Shown here piece by piece: positions 8,635 through 20,849 of a stretch of 64,000 nucleotides of DNA. How positions within the stretch are numbered: the stretch's first letter is position 1; each line of letters starts with the position of its first letter. The stretch spans positions 1 to 64,000 of the forward strand of contig NZ_FORN01000028.1 of assembly GCF_900114015.1 (NCBI RefSeq). The letters run 5' to 3'. This DNA is from Caulobacter sp. UNC279MFTsu5.1. GTDB taxonomy: Bacteria > Pseudomonadota > Alphaproteobacteria > Caulobacterales > Caulobacteraceae. The notes under the pieces were generated by a model that worked only from the letters and a program-made list of their open reading frames with translations, was not told the DNA's origin and made no database searches. The translations under genes and the position numbers were made by a program.

Positions 8635-10731
8635 ATGTTGAACCTCGATCGACGCCTGCGGGCCGCGGCGCTGGCGCTCCTGCTCACGCTGGCCGGCGGC
8701 CAGGTCGCGGCGGCGGCGGACCTGCCGAACACCATCCTCTACGGCGTCGCCTATTACGACGAATACACCCCCACAGACCGCGTCGAGGAGGACGCGCGGA
8801 TGATGCAGGCGGCGGGGATCACCGTCGTGCGGATCGCCGAATCCACCTGGGGCACGCTGGAGCCCCAGCCTGGCGTCTTCGACTTCAGCCATGTCGACCG
8901 CACCCTGGCGGCCATGCAGCGGCACGGGATCAAGGTGATCGTCGGCACGCCCACCTACGCCGTCCCCACCTGGCTGGCGCGCGAGCATCCCAACGTCCTG
9001 GTGGTGACGCCGCGCGGCCGGGCCGAGTACGGCCGCCGCCAGAACATGGACATCACCGATCCCGACTATCGCCGCGCCGCCGAGCGGGTGATCGTCGCCC
9101 TGGTCGACCACGTGAAGGACCATCCGGCGGTCATCGGCTACCAGGTCGACAACGAGACCAAGGCCTACGACACCAGCGGCCCCAACGTGCAGGCCGCCTT
9201 CGTCGCCGACATGAAGCGCCGCTGGCCCGACCTGGACGCCCTGAACAAGGCCTACGGTCTCGACTACTGGAGCAACCGCATCAACCGCTGGGAGGACTTC
9301 CCGTCGGTCAACGGCTCGATCAACGCCAGCCTGTCCAACGCCTTCGCGCGGTTCCAGCGCGGCCTGGTCACCGACTTCCTGGCCTGGCAGGCGGACCTGG
9401 TGCGGGCCCACGCCCGGCCCGGACAGTTCATCACCCAGAACTTCGACCTAGGCTGGCGCGGCCATTCGTTCGGCGTGCAGCCCGAGGTCAACCACTGGGA
9501 AGCGGCCCGGGCGCTCGACGTCGCCGGCATCGACATCTACCACCCCAGCCAGGACAGGCTGACCGGCGCCGAGATCGCGTTCGGCGGCGACCTGACCCGC
9601 TCGCTGCGCGACGGCCAGAACTATCTGGTGCTGGAGACCCAGGCCCAAGGTTTCCCCGAGTGGACGCCCTATCCTGGGCAGCTGCGGCTGCAGGCCTTCA
9701 GCCACCTGGCGTCCGGCGCCAACATGGTCGAGTACTGGCACTGGGCCAGCACGGCCAACGCCGTCGAGACCTACTGGCGCGGGGTGCTCTCGCAGGACTA
9801 CCGGCCCAACGCCGTCTACGAGGAGGTCGCGACCATCGGCGCCGACCTCAAGCGGCTGGGGCCGAAGCTGGTCAATCTGAAGAAGCGCAACCGCGTGGCG
9901 CTCTATGTCAGCAACGCCGCGCTGACCGCCTTCGACTCATTCAAGATCAGTTCGGACGTCGGCTACAACGAGGTGCTGCGTCCCTATTACGACGCGCTTT
10001 ACCGGATGAACGTCGAGGTCGACATCCTGTCGCCCACGTCCAAGGTCCCGCTGTCCGACTACCAGCTGATCGTCGTCCCGGCGCTCTACGCCGCCAGCGA
10101 CGCCGAGATCGACCGGCTGAACGCCTACGCCAAGGCCGGCGGCCATCTGGTCTACACCTTCAAGAGCGGCTTCTCGGACGAGAACACCAAGGTGCGCTCC
10201 ACGCCCCAGCCCGGCGGGATCGCCGAGGCGGCCGGCGTTCGCTACGAGCAGTTCACCCGGCCAGAGGGCGTATCGCTAGACGGCGATCCCTTCGCCGTCG
10301 GCGACAAGGACAACGCCGCCCGCTGGTGGATGGAGTTCCTGACGCCGACCACCGCCAGCGTCGTGGCGCGCTACAGGCATCCGTCCTGGCCCGCCTATGC
10401 GGCGATGACCCGCAACGCCTACGGCAAGGGCGAGGTCGCCTATGTCGGGTTCATGCCGACCGACGCGATGATCGAGAAGATCTTGGCGGGCGAGGCCCGG
10501 CGCGCCGGCGTCGAGCTCCCGCAAGCCCGGTTCCCAGTCATCGTCCGCGGCGGCCGGCTCTCGAACGGCCATGCGGTGCGCTACGTGCTCAACTACTCCG
10601 CCGCGCCGCAGCGGTTGGCGGGGGGCGCGGGGCAGGGGACGGAGCTTCTGTCGGGCCGCAAGGTCGAGGCCGGCCAGCCTCTCGACCTGCCGCCCTGGGG
10701 CGTGGCGGTCATCGAAGGGACCGGGCGCTGA
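8635..10731 (+). CDS. Secreted GH42 beta-galactosidase
   Basis: A 698-residue enzyme with an N-terminal signal peptide (cleavage near VAAAA, residue 28). The GH42 (beta/alpha)8 barrel begins at ILYGVAYYDEYTP; the acid/base glutamate is E174 in VDNETKAYD (family pattern DNE) and the nucleophile is probably E334 in LVLETQAQ. A GH42 trimerisation-like domain follows at about 420-620 (RVALYVSNAA…YQLIVVPALYAASD) and a small C-terminal beta domain ends at WGVAVIEGTGR. The start follows GGGAGG. Many GH42 enzymes are intracellular; the signal peptide and adjacent TonB receptor suggest periplasmic or surface hydrolysis of galacto-oligosaccharides such as pectic galactan fragments. The exact linkage is not readable from sequence. 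Confidence 0.9.
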   Translation: MLNLDRRLRAAALALLLTLAGGQVAAAADLPNTILYGVAYYDEYTPTDRVEEDARMMQAAGITVVRIAESTWGTLEPQPGVFDFSHVDRTLAAMQRHGIKVIVGTPTYAVPTWLAREHPNVLVVTPRGRAEYGRRQNMDITDPDYRRAAERVIVALVDHVKDHPAVIGYQVDNETKAYDTSGPNVQAAFVADMKRRWPDLDALNKAYGLDYWSNRINRWEDFPSVNGSINASLSNAFARFQRGLVTDFLAWQADLVRAHARPGQFITQNFDLGWRGHSFGVQPEVNHWEAARALDVAGIDIYHPSQDRLTGAEIAFGGDLTRSLRDGQNYLVLETQAQGFPEWTPYPGQLRLQAFSHLASGANMVEYWHWASTANAVETYWRGVLSQDYRPNAVYEEVATIGADLKRLGPKLVNLKKRNRVALYVSNAALTAFDSFKISSDVGYNEVLRPYYDALYRMNVEVDILSPTSKVPLSDYQLIVVPALYAASDAEIDRLNAYAKAGGHLVYTFKSGFSDENTKVRSTPQPGGIAEAAGVRYEQFTRPEGVSLDGDPFAVGDKDNAARWWMEFLTPTTASVVARYRHPSWPAYAAMTRNAYGKGEVAYVGFMPTDAMIEKILAGEARRAGVELPQARFPVIVRGGRLSNGHAVRYVLNYSAAPQRLAGGAGQGTELLSGRKVEAGQPLDLPPWGVAVIEGTGR

Positions 10732-10756
10732 ATTCCGGAGCCGCTCCCCAACGAGT

Positions 10757-10886
10757 CCGTCATTCTCGCCCTTGTGGCGAGAATCCTTCTGTCCGCCGCA
10801 GGTGCGGGAGTGTGGCGCGCTAGCGCGCCAAGGCGCTTCACGGTCAGCTGAACCAGGGATTCCCGCCACAAGGGCGGGAATGACGG
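10757..10886. repeat. Bipartite palindromic intergenic element, family A
   Basis: Two 30-base arms (10757-10786 and 10857-10886) are near-exact inverted copies, and each arm is itself a hairpin (cores TTCTCGCCCTTGTGGCGAGAA and its CCCGCC…GGCGGG counterpart). Between them lies a perfect 18-base palindrome TGGCGCGCTAGCGCGCCA (10813-10830). It separates the convergent ends of the galactosidase and porin genes and may act as a bidirectional terminator. Confidence 0.8.
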
Positions 10887-10947
10887 ATCAAAGGAGGCGG
10901 GCCTGGGTGTCGGCCCAGCCGCCCGAGAGAGCTGAACCTGGATCCCC

Positions 10948-12384
10948 CTAGAACTCCACCTGCAGCCGCGCCTGGGCCACGGTGACGTCGGCGTCGAGCT
11001 CCGCGCCGGCGATGTTGCGGTTGTCGATCTTGGCCCGGGTTAGGTTCCCAGTCAGCCGGACATAGCTGTAGGGATACCAATTGGCCCCCAGCGTGACGCC
11101 GCGATAGATCCCGGCCGTGGCCAGGCCGGTCTGCAGCGAGGGGGCGACCAGGGTGTTGGCCGCCATGTCGCTGAGGTCGGCGTAGTCGTAGCGGGCCGCC
11201 AGCTCCACCGCGCCCAGGCCGCCCTTGTCGAGCGGGTGCAGCACCTTGACCCGGCCGAACGAGCCGTTGGGATTGTAGGGCCGGGTCTCGCCGGTCGGGA
11301 ACCAGCTGACGGAGCCGTAGGCGGTGACGATGTCGAAGTTCGGACCGCCCAGGGTCGGGCTCAGGGTGGTGGCGATGCGGTCGACCTTGATCCGCGCGGC
11401 CTCGGCCTGCACCGACAGGGCCCGGTGCACCCAGGCGCCTTCCAGGGCCAGGGTCGTGTCGCCGTCGCCGACCGCGCCGGTGGTCAGCAAGGTCGCGCCC
11501 GAGGCGGTCTGCGGCCGGAAGGCGGTGTTGGCGGCCGCCGAATAGGTGAAGCCGGTCTCGCCGCCGCGGTCTCGCCGCCGCGCCCACGCCCCCAGGTGCA
11601 GGCGATCGTTCTCCGACAGCTTCGGCGACCAGGTGGCCCGCACCGTCGCGCCCGTCCGCTCGACCGCCTGGTTGGGGTCGAAGCCGCCGGTCACGTCGGC
11701 CTTGTTGATGCTGTCGCCCTGCAGGGCCGCCCATAGCGACCAGTTGGGTCCGGTCCGCACCGCCTCCAGCGCCAGGGTGTAGCTGGCGTCGATCAGGTCG
11801 CCATAGGCGCCACGCTCCATGAAGGTGATCGACTTGAACGAGGTCAGGCCCTCCAGCGAGGCGGCCTTCTGGTTGCCGGCCAGCAGCGAGGTCTGGCTGT
11901 CGAGCTTGTATTCGATGATGGCGTCGTCCCAGCCCCAGGCGCCGCCGCTGACCGCGCCGCCCTCCAGGCGATAGGCCCAGCGGCCGGTCTGGCCCTCGAC
12001 GCCGAGGAACAGCTGGCGGGCCCGGAACTGCCGGGCGTGATAGTCGGCCAGGCCGTCGCGCTCGGTGGTGGAGTCCACCGCGTCCAGCGACATCCGTCCG
12101 CGCAGCTTGAAGGTCGCGCCGGACGGGTCGGTGAAGCGCGGCGAGTTCTCCCAGCGGATCGGCTCGGCGGCCGGCTTGGACGGCAGGGTCTGGATCGGCG
12201 CGGCGGCGGCGGGCGTCGGAGCCGGGGCGGCGGCCGGGGGCGCGGCCTGGCGCTCCAGCACGTCGAGCCGCGCCTGCAGCGCCTGGATCTGCGCCTTCAG
12301 CGCGGCCAGGTCGGGATCTTCAGCGTGGGCCGCGCCGGTCAGGCTGGCGGCGACGAGGGCGGTGGTGGCGAAAAGCATGCGCAT
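10948..12384 (-). CDS. OprO/OprP-family outer-membrane porin
   Basis: A 478-residue protein with a signal peptide (…SLTGAAHAEDPD) and a coiled-coil segment of about 24 residues after it (LAALKAQIQALQARLDVLERQ), then an Ala/Pro linker and a beta barrel that ends in the expected aromatic (QARLQVEF). Barrel motifs resemble the phosphate-selective porin O/P family (PF07396): FKLRGRMSLDAV…FRARQLFLGVEGQTGRWAYRLEGG and ATYGSVSWFPTGE-like strands near the end. Trimeric anion-preferring channels are typical of the family. The gene lies head-to-tail after dctA, about 100 bases away beyond a strong terminator, so dicarboxylate or phosphate passage are both possible; the context favours organic anions. 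Confidence 0.85.
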   Translation of the reverse strand: MRMLFATTALVAASLTGAAHAEDPDLAALKAQIQALQARLDVLERQAAPPAAAPAPTPAAAAPIQTLPSKPAAEPIRWENSPRFTDPSGATFKLRGRMSLDAVDSTTERDGLADYHARQFRARQLFLGVEGQTGRWAYRLEGGAVSGGAWGWDDAIIEYKLDSQTSLLAGNQKAASLEGLTSFKSITFMERGAYGDLIDASYTLALEAVRTGPNWSLWAALQGDSINKADVTGGFDPNQAVERTGATVRATWSPKLSENDRLHLGAWARRRDRGGETGFTYSAAANTAFRPQTASGATLLTTGAVGDGDTTLALEGAWVHRALSVQAEAARIKVDRIATTLSPTLGGPNFDIVTAYGSVSWFPTGETRPYNPNGSFGRVKVLHPLDKGGLGAVELAARYDYADLSDMAANTLVAPSLQTGLATAGIYRGVTLGANWYPYSYVRLTGNLTRAKIDNRNIAGAELDADVTVAQARLQVEF

Positions 12385-12444
12385 GGCGGAGTCTCCCCTT
12401 CTTCGGCGCCGTGCGCCGGAAGACGGTGGTCAGGATCGGGATGG

Positions 12445-12471
12445 AAAAAGGAGGCCGCCGCGGCGGCCTCC
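12445..12471 (-). terminator. Rho-independent terminator of dctA
   Basis: On the minus strand a GGAGGCCGCC / GGCGGCCTCC stem (12450-12471) is followed directly by TTTTT (12445-12449). It sits 15 bases past the dctA stop and separates dctA from the porin gene. Confidence 0.85.
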
Positions 12472-12485
12472 GAGGTGGGGAGCGC

Positions 12486-13826
12486 CTATTCGGCCGCGAT
12501 CGCCGCCGGGTCCGGCGAGGGCTCGACGTCGGACGGGAGCGGATGGCCGGCCAGGGCCGCCTCCAGCTGGTCCTTGTCCAGGGCGTTCTCCCAGCGGCTG
12601 ACGACGATGGTGGCCACGGCGTTGCCGATGAAGTTGGTCAGGGCCCGGCACTCGGACATGAACCGGTCGACGCCCAGGATCAGGGCCATGCCGGCCACCG
12701 GCACCGACGGCACCACCGACAGGGTCGCCGCCAGGGTGATGAACCCGGCCCCGGTGACGCCGGCCGCGCCCTTGGAGCTGAGCATGGCCACGCCCAGCAG
12801 CAGCAGCTGGTCGCCCAGCGACAGGTGCACGCCGGTGGCCTGGGCGATGAACAGCGCCGCCAGGGTCATGTAGATGTTGGTGCCGTCCAGATTGAACGAA
12901 TAGCCGGTCGGCACGACCAGGCCGACGACCGGCTTGGCGCAGCCCGCGCGCTCCAGCTTGTCGATCAGGCTGGGCAGGGCCGATTCCGACGAGCTAGTGC
13001 CCAGCACCAGCAGCAGCTCGCTCTTCAGGTAGCGGATCAGGCGCAGGATCGAGAAGCCGTTGAACCGCGCCACCGCGCCCAGGATCACCAGCACGAACAC
13101 CAGCGAGGTGGCGTAGAAGGTGCCGATCAGGGCGGCCAGGTTGATCACCGAGCCGATGCCGTACTTGCCGATCGTGAAGGCGAAGGCCCCGAAGGCGCCG
13201 ATCGGGGCGGCCTTCATCAGAATGCCGACCAGGCGGAAGAAGGCGTGGGCGATCGACTCCAGCAGGTCGACGACCGGCTGGCCCTTGTCGCCGACCAGGG
13301 CCAGGGCGACGCCGAACAGGATCGAGAAGAACAGCACCTGCAGGATGTCGCCGTCGGCGAACGCGCCGGTGACCGTGGCGGGGATGATGTTGCTGAGGAA
13401 GCCGACGACCGTCGTCTCGTGGGCCTTGGCCGCGTAGTCGGCGACCTTGTCGCTGTGCAGACTGGCCGGGTCGATGTTCATGCCGGCCCCGGGGTGGACG
13501 ACATTGGCCACCACCATGCCCAGGATCAGGGCCAGGGTCGAGAAGGTGAAGAAGTAGACGAAGGCCTTCAGCACCACGCGGCCGAACTTGCCCAGGTCGC
13601 GCATGCCGGCGATGCCGGTGACCACGGTCAGGAAGATCACCGGGGCGATGACCATCTTCACCAGCTTGATGAAGGCGTCGCCCAGCGGTTTGAGGGACTC
13701 GCCGAAGTGCGGATAGAAGTGGCCGATCAGGGCGCCGGCGGTGATCGCGATCAGCACCTGGACATAGAGGTGGGCGTACCAGCGGCCGGGGCGCGACGGC
13801 GCGGCGGCGGGGGTCTGCGGAATCAT
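12486..13826 (-). CDS. dctA: C4-dicarboxylate:cation symporter DctA
   Basis: A 446-residue inner-membrane symporter of the DAACS/glutamate-transporter fold. It shows the family signatures: [26 protein letters not shown] in the first scaffold, the serine-rich [12 protein letters not shown] hairpin, [13 protein letters not shown] (the cation/substrate-binding NxDGT motif), [20 protein letters not shown], and [16 protein letters not shown]. It imports succinate, fumarate and malate with protons or sodium. The start is the ATG at 13826 behind CCCAGGAGCC; a longer open frame upstream is not conserved in type. dctB is divergent, about 230 bases away, so dctA is the obvious target of DctBD. No convincing -24/-12 sigma-54 promoter was found in the gap. 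Confidence 0.95.
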   Translation of the reverse strand: MIPQTPAAAPSRPGRWYAHLYVQVLIAITAGALIGHFYPHFGESLKPLGDAFIKLVKMVIAPVIFLTVVTGIAGMRDLGKFGRVVLKAFVYFFTFSTLALILGMVVANVVHPGAGMNIDPASLHSDKVADYAAKAHETTVVGFLSNIIPATVTGAFADGDILQVLFFSILFGVALALVGDKGQPVVDLLESIAHAFFRLVGILMKAAPIGAFGAFAFTIGKYGIGSVINLAALIGTFYATSLVFVLVILGAVARFNGFSILRLIRYLKSELLLVLGTSSSESALPSLIDKLERAGCAKPVVGLVVPTGYSFNLDGTNIYMTLAALFIAQATGVHLSLGDQLLLLGVAMLSSKGAAGVTGAGFITLAATLSVVPSVPVAGMALILGVDRFMSECRALTNFIGNAVATIVVSRWENALDKDQLEAALAGHPLPSDVEPSPDPAAIAAE

Positions 13827-14056
13827 CGGCGGGCTCCTGGGCTCGTTTCCTCGCGCGTCTCTGAAGGCTTGGCGCTTGGGCCTAGAGTGCGGGAATTTCA
13901 CCGTCGTGTTCGGAGATTTCTTTCGTGCGGAATAAGTGCATGATTTAACAGCATATAATTTGAGCGCGGTCTTGCCTTGGCAGCCTAAATTGTATCGCAT
14001 TCCGCCCATGAGAATCCGCGTTTGTGTGGTATATGACACGATCTCCGGAGGTGGCC

Positions 14057-15877
14057 TTGGGATCCTCTTCGACATCGGACGCGCCGATTTCGCGCCGGCG
14101 GCTGCTGGGCCTGGCCCTGGCGGCGGCCGCCGTCGGCCTGGGCCTGGCGTGGGCGGTCGGGGCGCTGGTGCAGGACCGCGCCATGGCCAGCCTGCGGTCG
14201 CGGGCCGCGGCTTCGGCGGCGCTGCACGCGGCGGTGTTGCGCAGCGAGCTGGACAAGCAGCGGGCCCTGCCGCTGGTCCTGGCCGACGACGCCGATCTCG
14301 AGGCGGCCCTGTCGACGCGCGCCCCCGCCCGGCTGGCCGCCCTGTCGCGCAAGCTGGAGATCCTGGGCGTCCAGGCCCGCGCCGCCGCGGTCTATGTCAT
14401 CGCGACCGACGGCACGACCGTCGCGGCCAGCAACTGGAGTCGGCCGACCAGCTTCGTCGGTTCGAACTACGGCTTTCGGCCCTACTTCACCCAGGCCCTG
14501 CGCCAGGGCTACGCCGAGCAGTTCGCGCTGGGCACGGTCAGCCGCAAGCCGGGCCTCTATCTGGCGCGGCGGGTGGACGGCGCCGCCGGGCCGCTGGGCG
14601 TGGTGGTGGTCAAGCTGGAGTTCGACGGCGTCGAGGCGGCCTGGCGGGCCATCGGCGAGCCGGCCTTCGTCGTCGACCCGCGCGGCCTGGTGCTGATCAC
14701 CAGCCAGCCGGAATGGCGCTTCCAGGCGCGCCGCCCCCTATCCGACAAGGCGCGCGCGGCGCTGCGGGCCCAGGGCCAGTTCGGCGACGCGGCGTTCGCG
14801 CCCTTGCCGCTGCGGTCGCGGGGCGGCGACGGTGTGCAGCGCACCGACGTTCCCCGGGCCGAACGCCAGATCGAGACGCGGCTGGCCGACGTCGCGCCCG
14901 GCTGGACGCTGCACCTGCTGACCGCCGCCACCCCCGCCGACCAAGCGGCGGCGGCGGCGCGCTGGATCACCGCCCTGGTCTGGGCCCTGCTGTGCACGGC
15001 GCTGTTCTGGCTGGGGATCCGCCGCCGCCGCATCCGCCTGGCCGCCCTGCGCGAACGCGAGGCCCGCGTCGAGCTGGAACGACGGGTCGAGGTCCGCACC
15101 CAGGAGCTGACCGAGGTCAACCGCGCCCTGTCGCGCGAGGTCGACGAGCGGCAGCGGACCGAAACCCGGCTGCGGGCGCTGCAGGCCGACCTGGTCCAGG
15201 CCAACAAGCTGGCCGCCCTGGGCCAGATCGCCGCCGGCGTGGCGCACGAGATCAACCAGCCGGTCGCCGCCATCCGGGCCAACGCCGACAACGGGCTGGT
15301 GCTGCTCGACCGCGGCCGTCCGGAGACGGCGCGGGAGAACCTGGTGGCCATCGCCGCCATGACCGAGCGGATCGGCCGCATCACCGACGAACTGCGGGCC
15401 TTTTCGCGCAAGGCCGATGGCCGGGTCGAGCCGACCCTGGTGTCCGAAGTCATCGAGGGCTCGGTCCTGCTGACCGCCAGCCGGTCGCGCCGCCACGACG
15501 CGCGGCTGGTCCGCGAGGGCGAGGCGTCGGGATTGAGGGTGCTGGGCGAACGGATCCGACTGGAACAGGTGCTGGTCAACCTGCTGCAGAACGCCTTCGA
15601 GGCGGTGGAGCCTCGCGCCGAGGGCCTGGTGACGCTGGGCGTGCGCGACGCGGGCGACACGGTGGAGATCGCCGTCGGCGACAATGGGCCGGGCCTGGCT
15701 CCCGAGGTCGAGCGCGGCCTGTTCACGCCGTTCCTGACCACCAAGCCCCAGGGGCTGGGCCTGGGTCTGGTCATCGCCCGCGACATCGCGGCCGGCTTCG
15801 GCGGCCAGCTGACCGTCGTCTCGACCCCCGGCCAGGGCGCGACCTTCACCCTGACCCTGCGCAAGGCCGACCGATGA
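14057..15877 (+). CDS. dctB: DctB-type sensor histidine kinase
   Basis: A 606-residue kinase: TM1 at about 15-38, a periplasmic double-Cache sensor ([21 protein letters not shown]…[14 protein letters not shown]…GLYLARRV, the RPYF dicarboxylate-family pattern), TM2 near 305-325, a coiled coil, the H-box [13 protein letters not shown] with H397, and HATPase boxes [18 protein letters not shown] and [12 protein letters not shown] at 14057 is chosen because GGAGG lies at the right distance; GTG 14024 and ATG 14033 are in-frame alternatives. DctB senses external C4-dicarboxylates and phosphorylates DctD. Its stop overlaps the dctD start (ATGA), so the pair is co-translated, and dctA is divergent. 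Confidence 0.92.
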   Translation: MGSSSTSDAPISRRRLLGLALAAAAVGLGLAWAVGALVQDRAMASLRSRAAASAALHAAVLRSELDKQRALPLVLADDADLEAALSTRAPARLAALSRKLEILGVQARAAAVYVIATDGTTVAASNWSRPTSFVGSNYGFRPYFTQALRQGYAEQFALGTVSRKPGLYLARRVDGAAGPLGVVVVKLEFDGVEAAWRAIGEPAFVVDPRGLVLITSQPEWRFQARRPLSDKARAALRAQGQFGDAAFAPLPLRSRGGDGVQRTDVPRAERQIETRLADVAPGWTLHLLTAATPADQAAAAARWITALVWALLCTALFWLGIRRRRIRLAALREREARVELERRVEVRTQELTEVNRALSREVDERQRTETRLRALQADLVQANKLAALGQIAAGVAHEINQPVAAIRANADNGLVLLDRGRPETARENLVAIAAMTERIGRITDELRAFSRKADGRVEPTLVSEVIEGSVLLTASRSRRHDARLVREGEASGLRVLGERIRLEQVLVNLLQNAFEAVEPRAEGLVTLGVRDAGDTVEIAVGDNGPGLAPEVERGLFTPFLTTKPQGLGLGLVIARDIAAGFGGQLTVVSTPGQGATFTLTLRKADR

Positions 15878-17232
15878 CCGCGCCGGCCGGCAAGGTCGTG
15901 TTCGTCGACGACGACGACGCTCTGCGGGTCGCCGCCGTCCAGGGGCTGGAGCTGGCCGGCTTCGACGTCGCGGCCTTCGACAACGGTCCCGCGGCCCTCA
16001 AGGCGCTGTCGCGGGACTTCGCGGGGGCGGTGGTCTCCGACGTTCGCATGCCCGGCATGGACGGCCTGGCGCTGTTCGCGCGCATCCAGGCGATCGACCC
16101 GGACATTCCGGTGCTGTTGATCACCGGCCACGGCGACGTGGCCATGGCCGTGGCCGCTCTGAAGGACGGGGTCTACGATTTCGTCTCCAAGCCGTTCCCG
16201 AACGAGCGGCTGGCGGTGGCCCTGGCGCGCGCCCTGGAGAAGCGCAACCTGGTGCTCGACAACCGGCGGCTGGAGGCGTCGGCCGCCCAGGCGACGGCGG
16301 GCTCGCCCCTGCTGGGCGAGGCCCCGGTCATGCAGCGGCTTCGGGCGACGATCGCCCAGCTGGCCGAGGCCGAGGTCGACGTGCTGATCCAGGGCGAGAC
16401 GGGGGTCGGCAAGGACCTCGTCGCCCAGGCCCTGCATCGCGGCGGTCCGCGTCGCGCCCGCCCGATGGCGACGGTCAACTGCGCCGCCCTGCCCGAGGCG
16501 GTGTTCGAGGCCGAACTGTTCGGGGTGGCGGGCGGCGCGGCGGGCGGGCGGCCTCGCATCGGCCGCCTGGAGCACGCCGATCGCGGCGTGCTGTTCCTCG
16601 ACGAGATCGAGGGCCTGACCCCGGCCATGCAGGCCAAGCTGCTGAGGGTGGTCGAGGAACGTGAGATCTGGCCGATCGGCGCGGCCGAGCCCCGGCACCT
16701 GGACTTGCGGATCATCGCCGCCGGCAAGATCGACCTGGCCGGACCGGTCCGCGACGGCGCCTTCCGTGCGGATCTTTATTACCGGCTGAACGTCGTCACC
16801 CTGGTGGTGCCCCCGCTGCGCGAGCGGCGCGAGGACGTGCCGATGCTGTTCGGCCATTTCCTGGCCGAGGCCGCGGCGCGGTTCCGCCGGCCCGTTCCGC
16901 GCCTCACCGCCGCGGTCCGTGACCATCTGCTGGGCCACGACTGGCCCGGCAATGTGCGGGAGCTGGCCCACTACGCCGAGCGCGTGGCCCTGGGCCTGCC
17001 GTCCGCCATCACCTCCGAGCCCGCGGCCGACGGCCAGGCCGAAGGCTTGGCCGAACGGGTGGAACGCTACGAGGCGATGGCGATTCGCGAGACGCTGGCC
17101 GCCTGCGACGGCGACGCGCGCACGGCCATGACCCTGCTGCGCACGCCGCGCAAAACCTTCTACGACAAGCTGCGTCGCCACGGCATCGAGATCGACGCCT
17201 ATCGCCCCTCCAGGCGCGGTGCCCGTCCCTGA
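15874..17232 (+). CDS. dctD: DctD-like NtrC-family response regulator lacking GAFTGA
   Basis: A 452-residue regulator: receiver domain with VVFVDDDDAL and phospho-acceptor D56 (VVSDVRMPG); AAA+ domain with Walker A GETGVGKD (174-181), Walker B GVLFLDEIE, the RADLYYRLNV arginine-finger region, and WPGNVREL; C-terminal Fis-type helix-turn-helix (ETLAACDGDARTAMTLL…TFYDKLRRHGI). The oddity is the sigma-54 contact loop: where family members read ELFGHEKGAFTGA, this protein reads ELFGVAGGAAGGR, so the key F and T are replaced (residues 214-226). ATPase residues remain. It may not remodel sigma-54 holoenzyme, as with NtrC of Rhodobacter capsulatus, or may use another contact. Overlaps dctB by four bases. 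Confidence 0.9.
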   Translation: MTAPAGKVVFVDDDDALRVAAVQGLELAGFDVAAFDNGPAALKALSRDFAGAVVSDVRMPGMDGLALFARIQAIDPDIPVLLITGHGDVAMAVAALKDGVYDFVSKPFPNERLAVALARALEKRNLVLDNRRLEASAAQATAGSPLLGEAPVMQRLRATIAQLAEAEVDVLIQGETGVGKDLVAQALHRGGPRRARPMATVNCAALPEAVFEAELFGVAGGAAGGRPRIGRLEHADRGVLFLDEIEGLTPAMQAKLLRVVEEREIWPIGAAEPRHLDLRIIAAGKIDLAGPVRDGAFRADLYYRLNVVTLVVPPLRERREDVPMLFGHFLAEAAARFRRPVPRLTAAVRDHLLGHDWPGNVRELAHYAERVALGLPSAITSEPAADGQAEGLAERVERYEAMAIRETLAACDGDARTAMTLLRTPRKTFYDKLRRHGIEIDAYRPSRRGARP

Positions 17233-17374
17233 TCCCTTTTCGAAGGGCCCAGAGAGAGGGCAGTGGATAGGGCGATCCGTCGCAGGCTCGACCGCGGTTT
17301 TGGGCGTGTTGTTAAGCCTGGCTGCATCAAGTCGTGATCTTGTCCCTCGAGAGACCAAATGGGGGTGATCGCCG

Positions 17375-19984
<2,610 letters not shown>

Positions 19985-20003
19985 CCGCGTTCCAGGAACC
20001 CGC

Positions 20004-20573
20004 CTACTTGCCGGTGTAGGGCAACGAGGAGTGGTGCACGATGATGCGCACCACGCCGGCCTCGTCCTTCTTGAACACCCAGGTCTTGTCGACCGTGGTG
20101 ATCTTGCCGGCCCGGTCGCGCATCATGACCCTGCCCATGGTGTTGGCGACGTCGCCGTTGATCTGGACGCCCACGTCCTTGACCTCCACCGCGCGCCAGT
20201 GCTTGAGCGCGAAGCCCGTGTCGTTGGGATATTGCGGGTCGTGGCCGACGAAATAGGCCAGGGCGCCCGCCTTGGTGAGGCGGAAGGTCTGGGGTTCGCG
20301 GGTCAGGGTCGGCTTGAACAGCACCGGTCCCAGATTGTAGCCGTAGGCCGCGTCGAGCACCGCGTTGGCGGTCGCCCTGGCCTTTTTGATGCCGCCGGTC
20401 TCGTAGTCGCGCGAGATGGCCACCAGGGCGTCGCCCCAGGCCTTCTCGGCGGCGCGGACTTCCGGTTCGGTGATCCCGGCGCCCGGCGGATCAGCGGCGA
20501 GGGCCGGCGCTCCCATGGCGACAGTCAGAATGAAGACCGAGGCGGTCAGGGCGCGGCGTGTGGAAGAGATCAT
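20004..20573 (-). CDS. Secreted NTF2/SnoaL-like protein
   Basis: A 189-residue protein with a clear signal peptide (FILTVAMGAPALAADP). The mature part (EVRAAEKAWGDALVAISRDYETGG…, then KAGALAYFVGHDPQYPNDTGFAL, NGDVANTMGRVMM, VDKTWVFKKDEAGVVRIIVHHSSLPY) has the helix plus curved-sheet pattern of NTF2-like proteins. Similar proteins are often labelled phosphoribosyl-AMP cyclohydrolase in databases, a label not supported here because the zinc-binding motifs of HisI are absent. The ATG at 20573 follows GGAGG on the minus strand, 9 bases away. It lies downstream of trehalase on the same strand, 276 bases apart. Function unknown. Confidence 0.65.
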   Translation of the reverse strand: MISSTRRALTASVFILTVAMGAPALAADPPGAGITEPEVRAAEKAWGDALVAISRDYETGGIKKARATANAVLDAAYGYNLGPVLFKPTLTREPQTFRLTKAGALAYFVGHDPQYPNDTGFALKHWRAVEVKDVGVQINGDVANTMGRVMMRDRAGKITTVDKTWVFKKDEAGVVRIIVHHSSLPYTGK

Positions 20574-20849
20574 CGGGTCTTGCCTCCGTTGCGGGGCGGC
20601 GGCCGGGCCTGGGGCCGCTCGCGGTGGGTGGACGCGGACGCTGACTGTCACTTCGTGTCTCGCGAGGACCCCAGGACCTGGCCTGGTCGCGACGGCTTTC
20701 CCGACGCGCCGCGACAGCCTGGGTCACGCGACAAGGCTCGTCGCGCTCGCAGCTTCACAGTACAGGGTACTGCCTTTGAGTGATTATTTGTATAAATTCA
20801 ACCCAGAAATGTGTCCGGGTTCGCGCCGGCGGCGAGATCGCCCGGACGT
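20574..20849. other. Intergenic region between trehalase and the NTF2-like gene
   Basis: No gene, strong hairpin or operator was recognised. An AT-rich patch around 20770-20810 (ATTATTTGTATAAATTCAACC) is the best promoter candidate for the minus-strand gene. Confidence 0.4.

Noticed and set aside
13827-14056. A sigma-54 promoter between dctA and dctB
   Set aside because: TGCC-TT-GGCA type sequence occurs near 13972-13981, but no GG-N10-GC pair of good quality was found on the dctA strand.
13936-17232. A continuous open frame of 1098 codons covering dctB and dctD
   Set aside because: Only its C-terminal 452 codons (from 15874) encode a recognisable protein (DctD). The upstream part is an out-of-frame reading of dctB, rich in Arg/Gly/Pro, as expected in high-GC DNA.
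20004-20573. Annotation as phosphoribosyl-AMP cyclohydrolase
   Set aside because: The zinc-binding cysteines and active-site motif of HisI are absent, and the protein has a signal peptide, while HisI is cytoplasmic.
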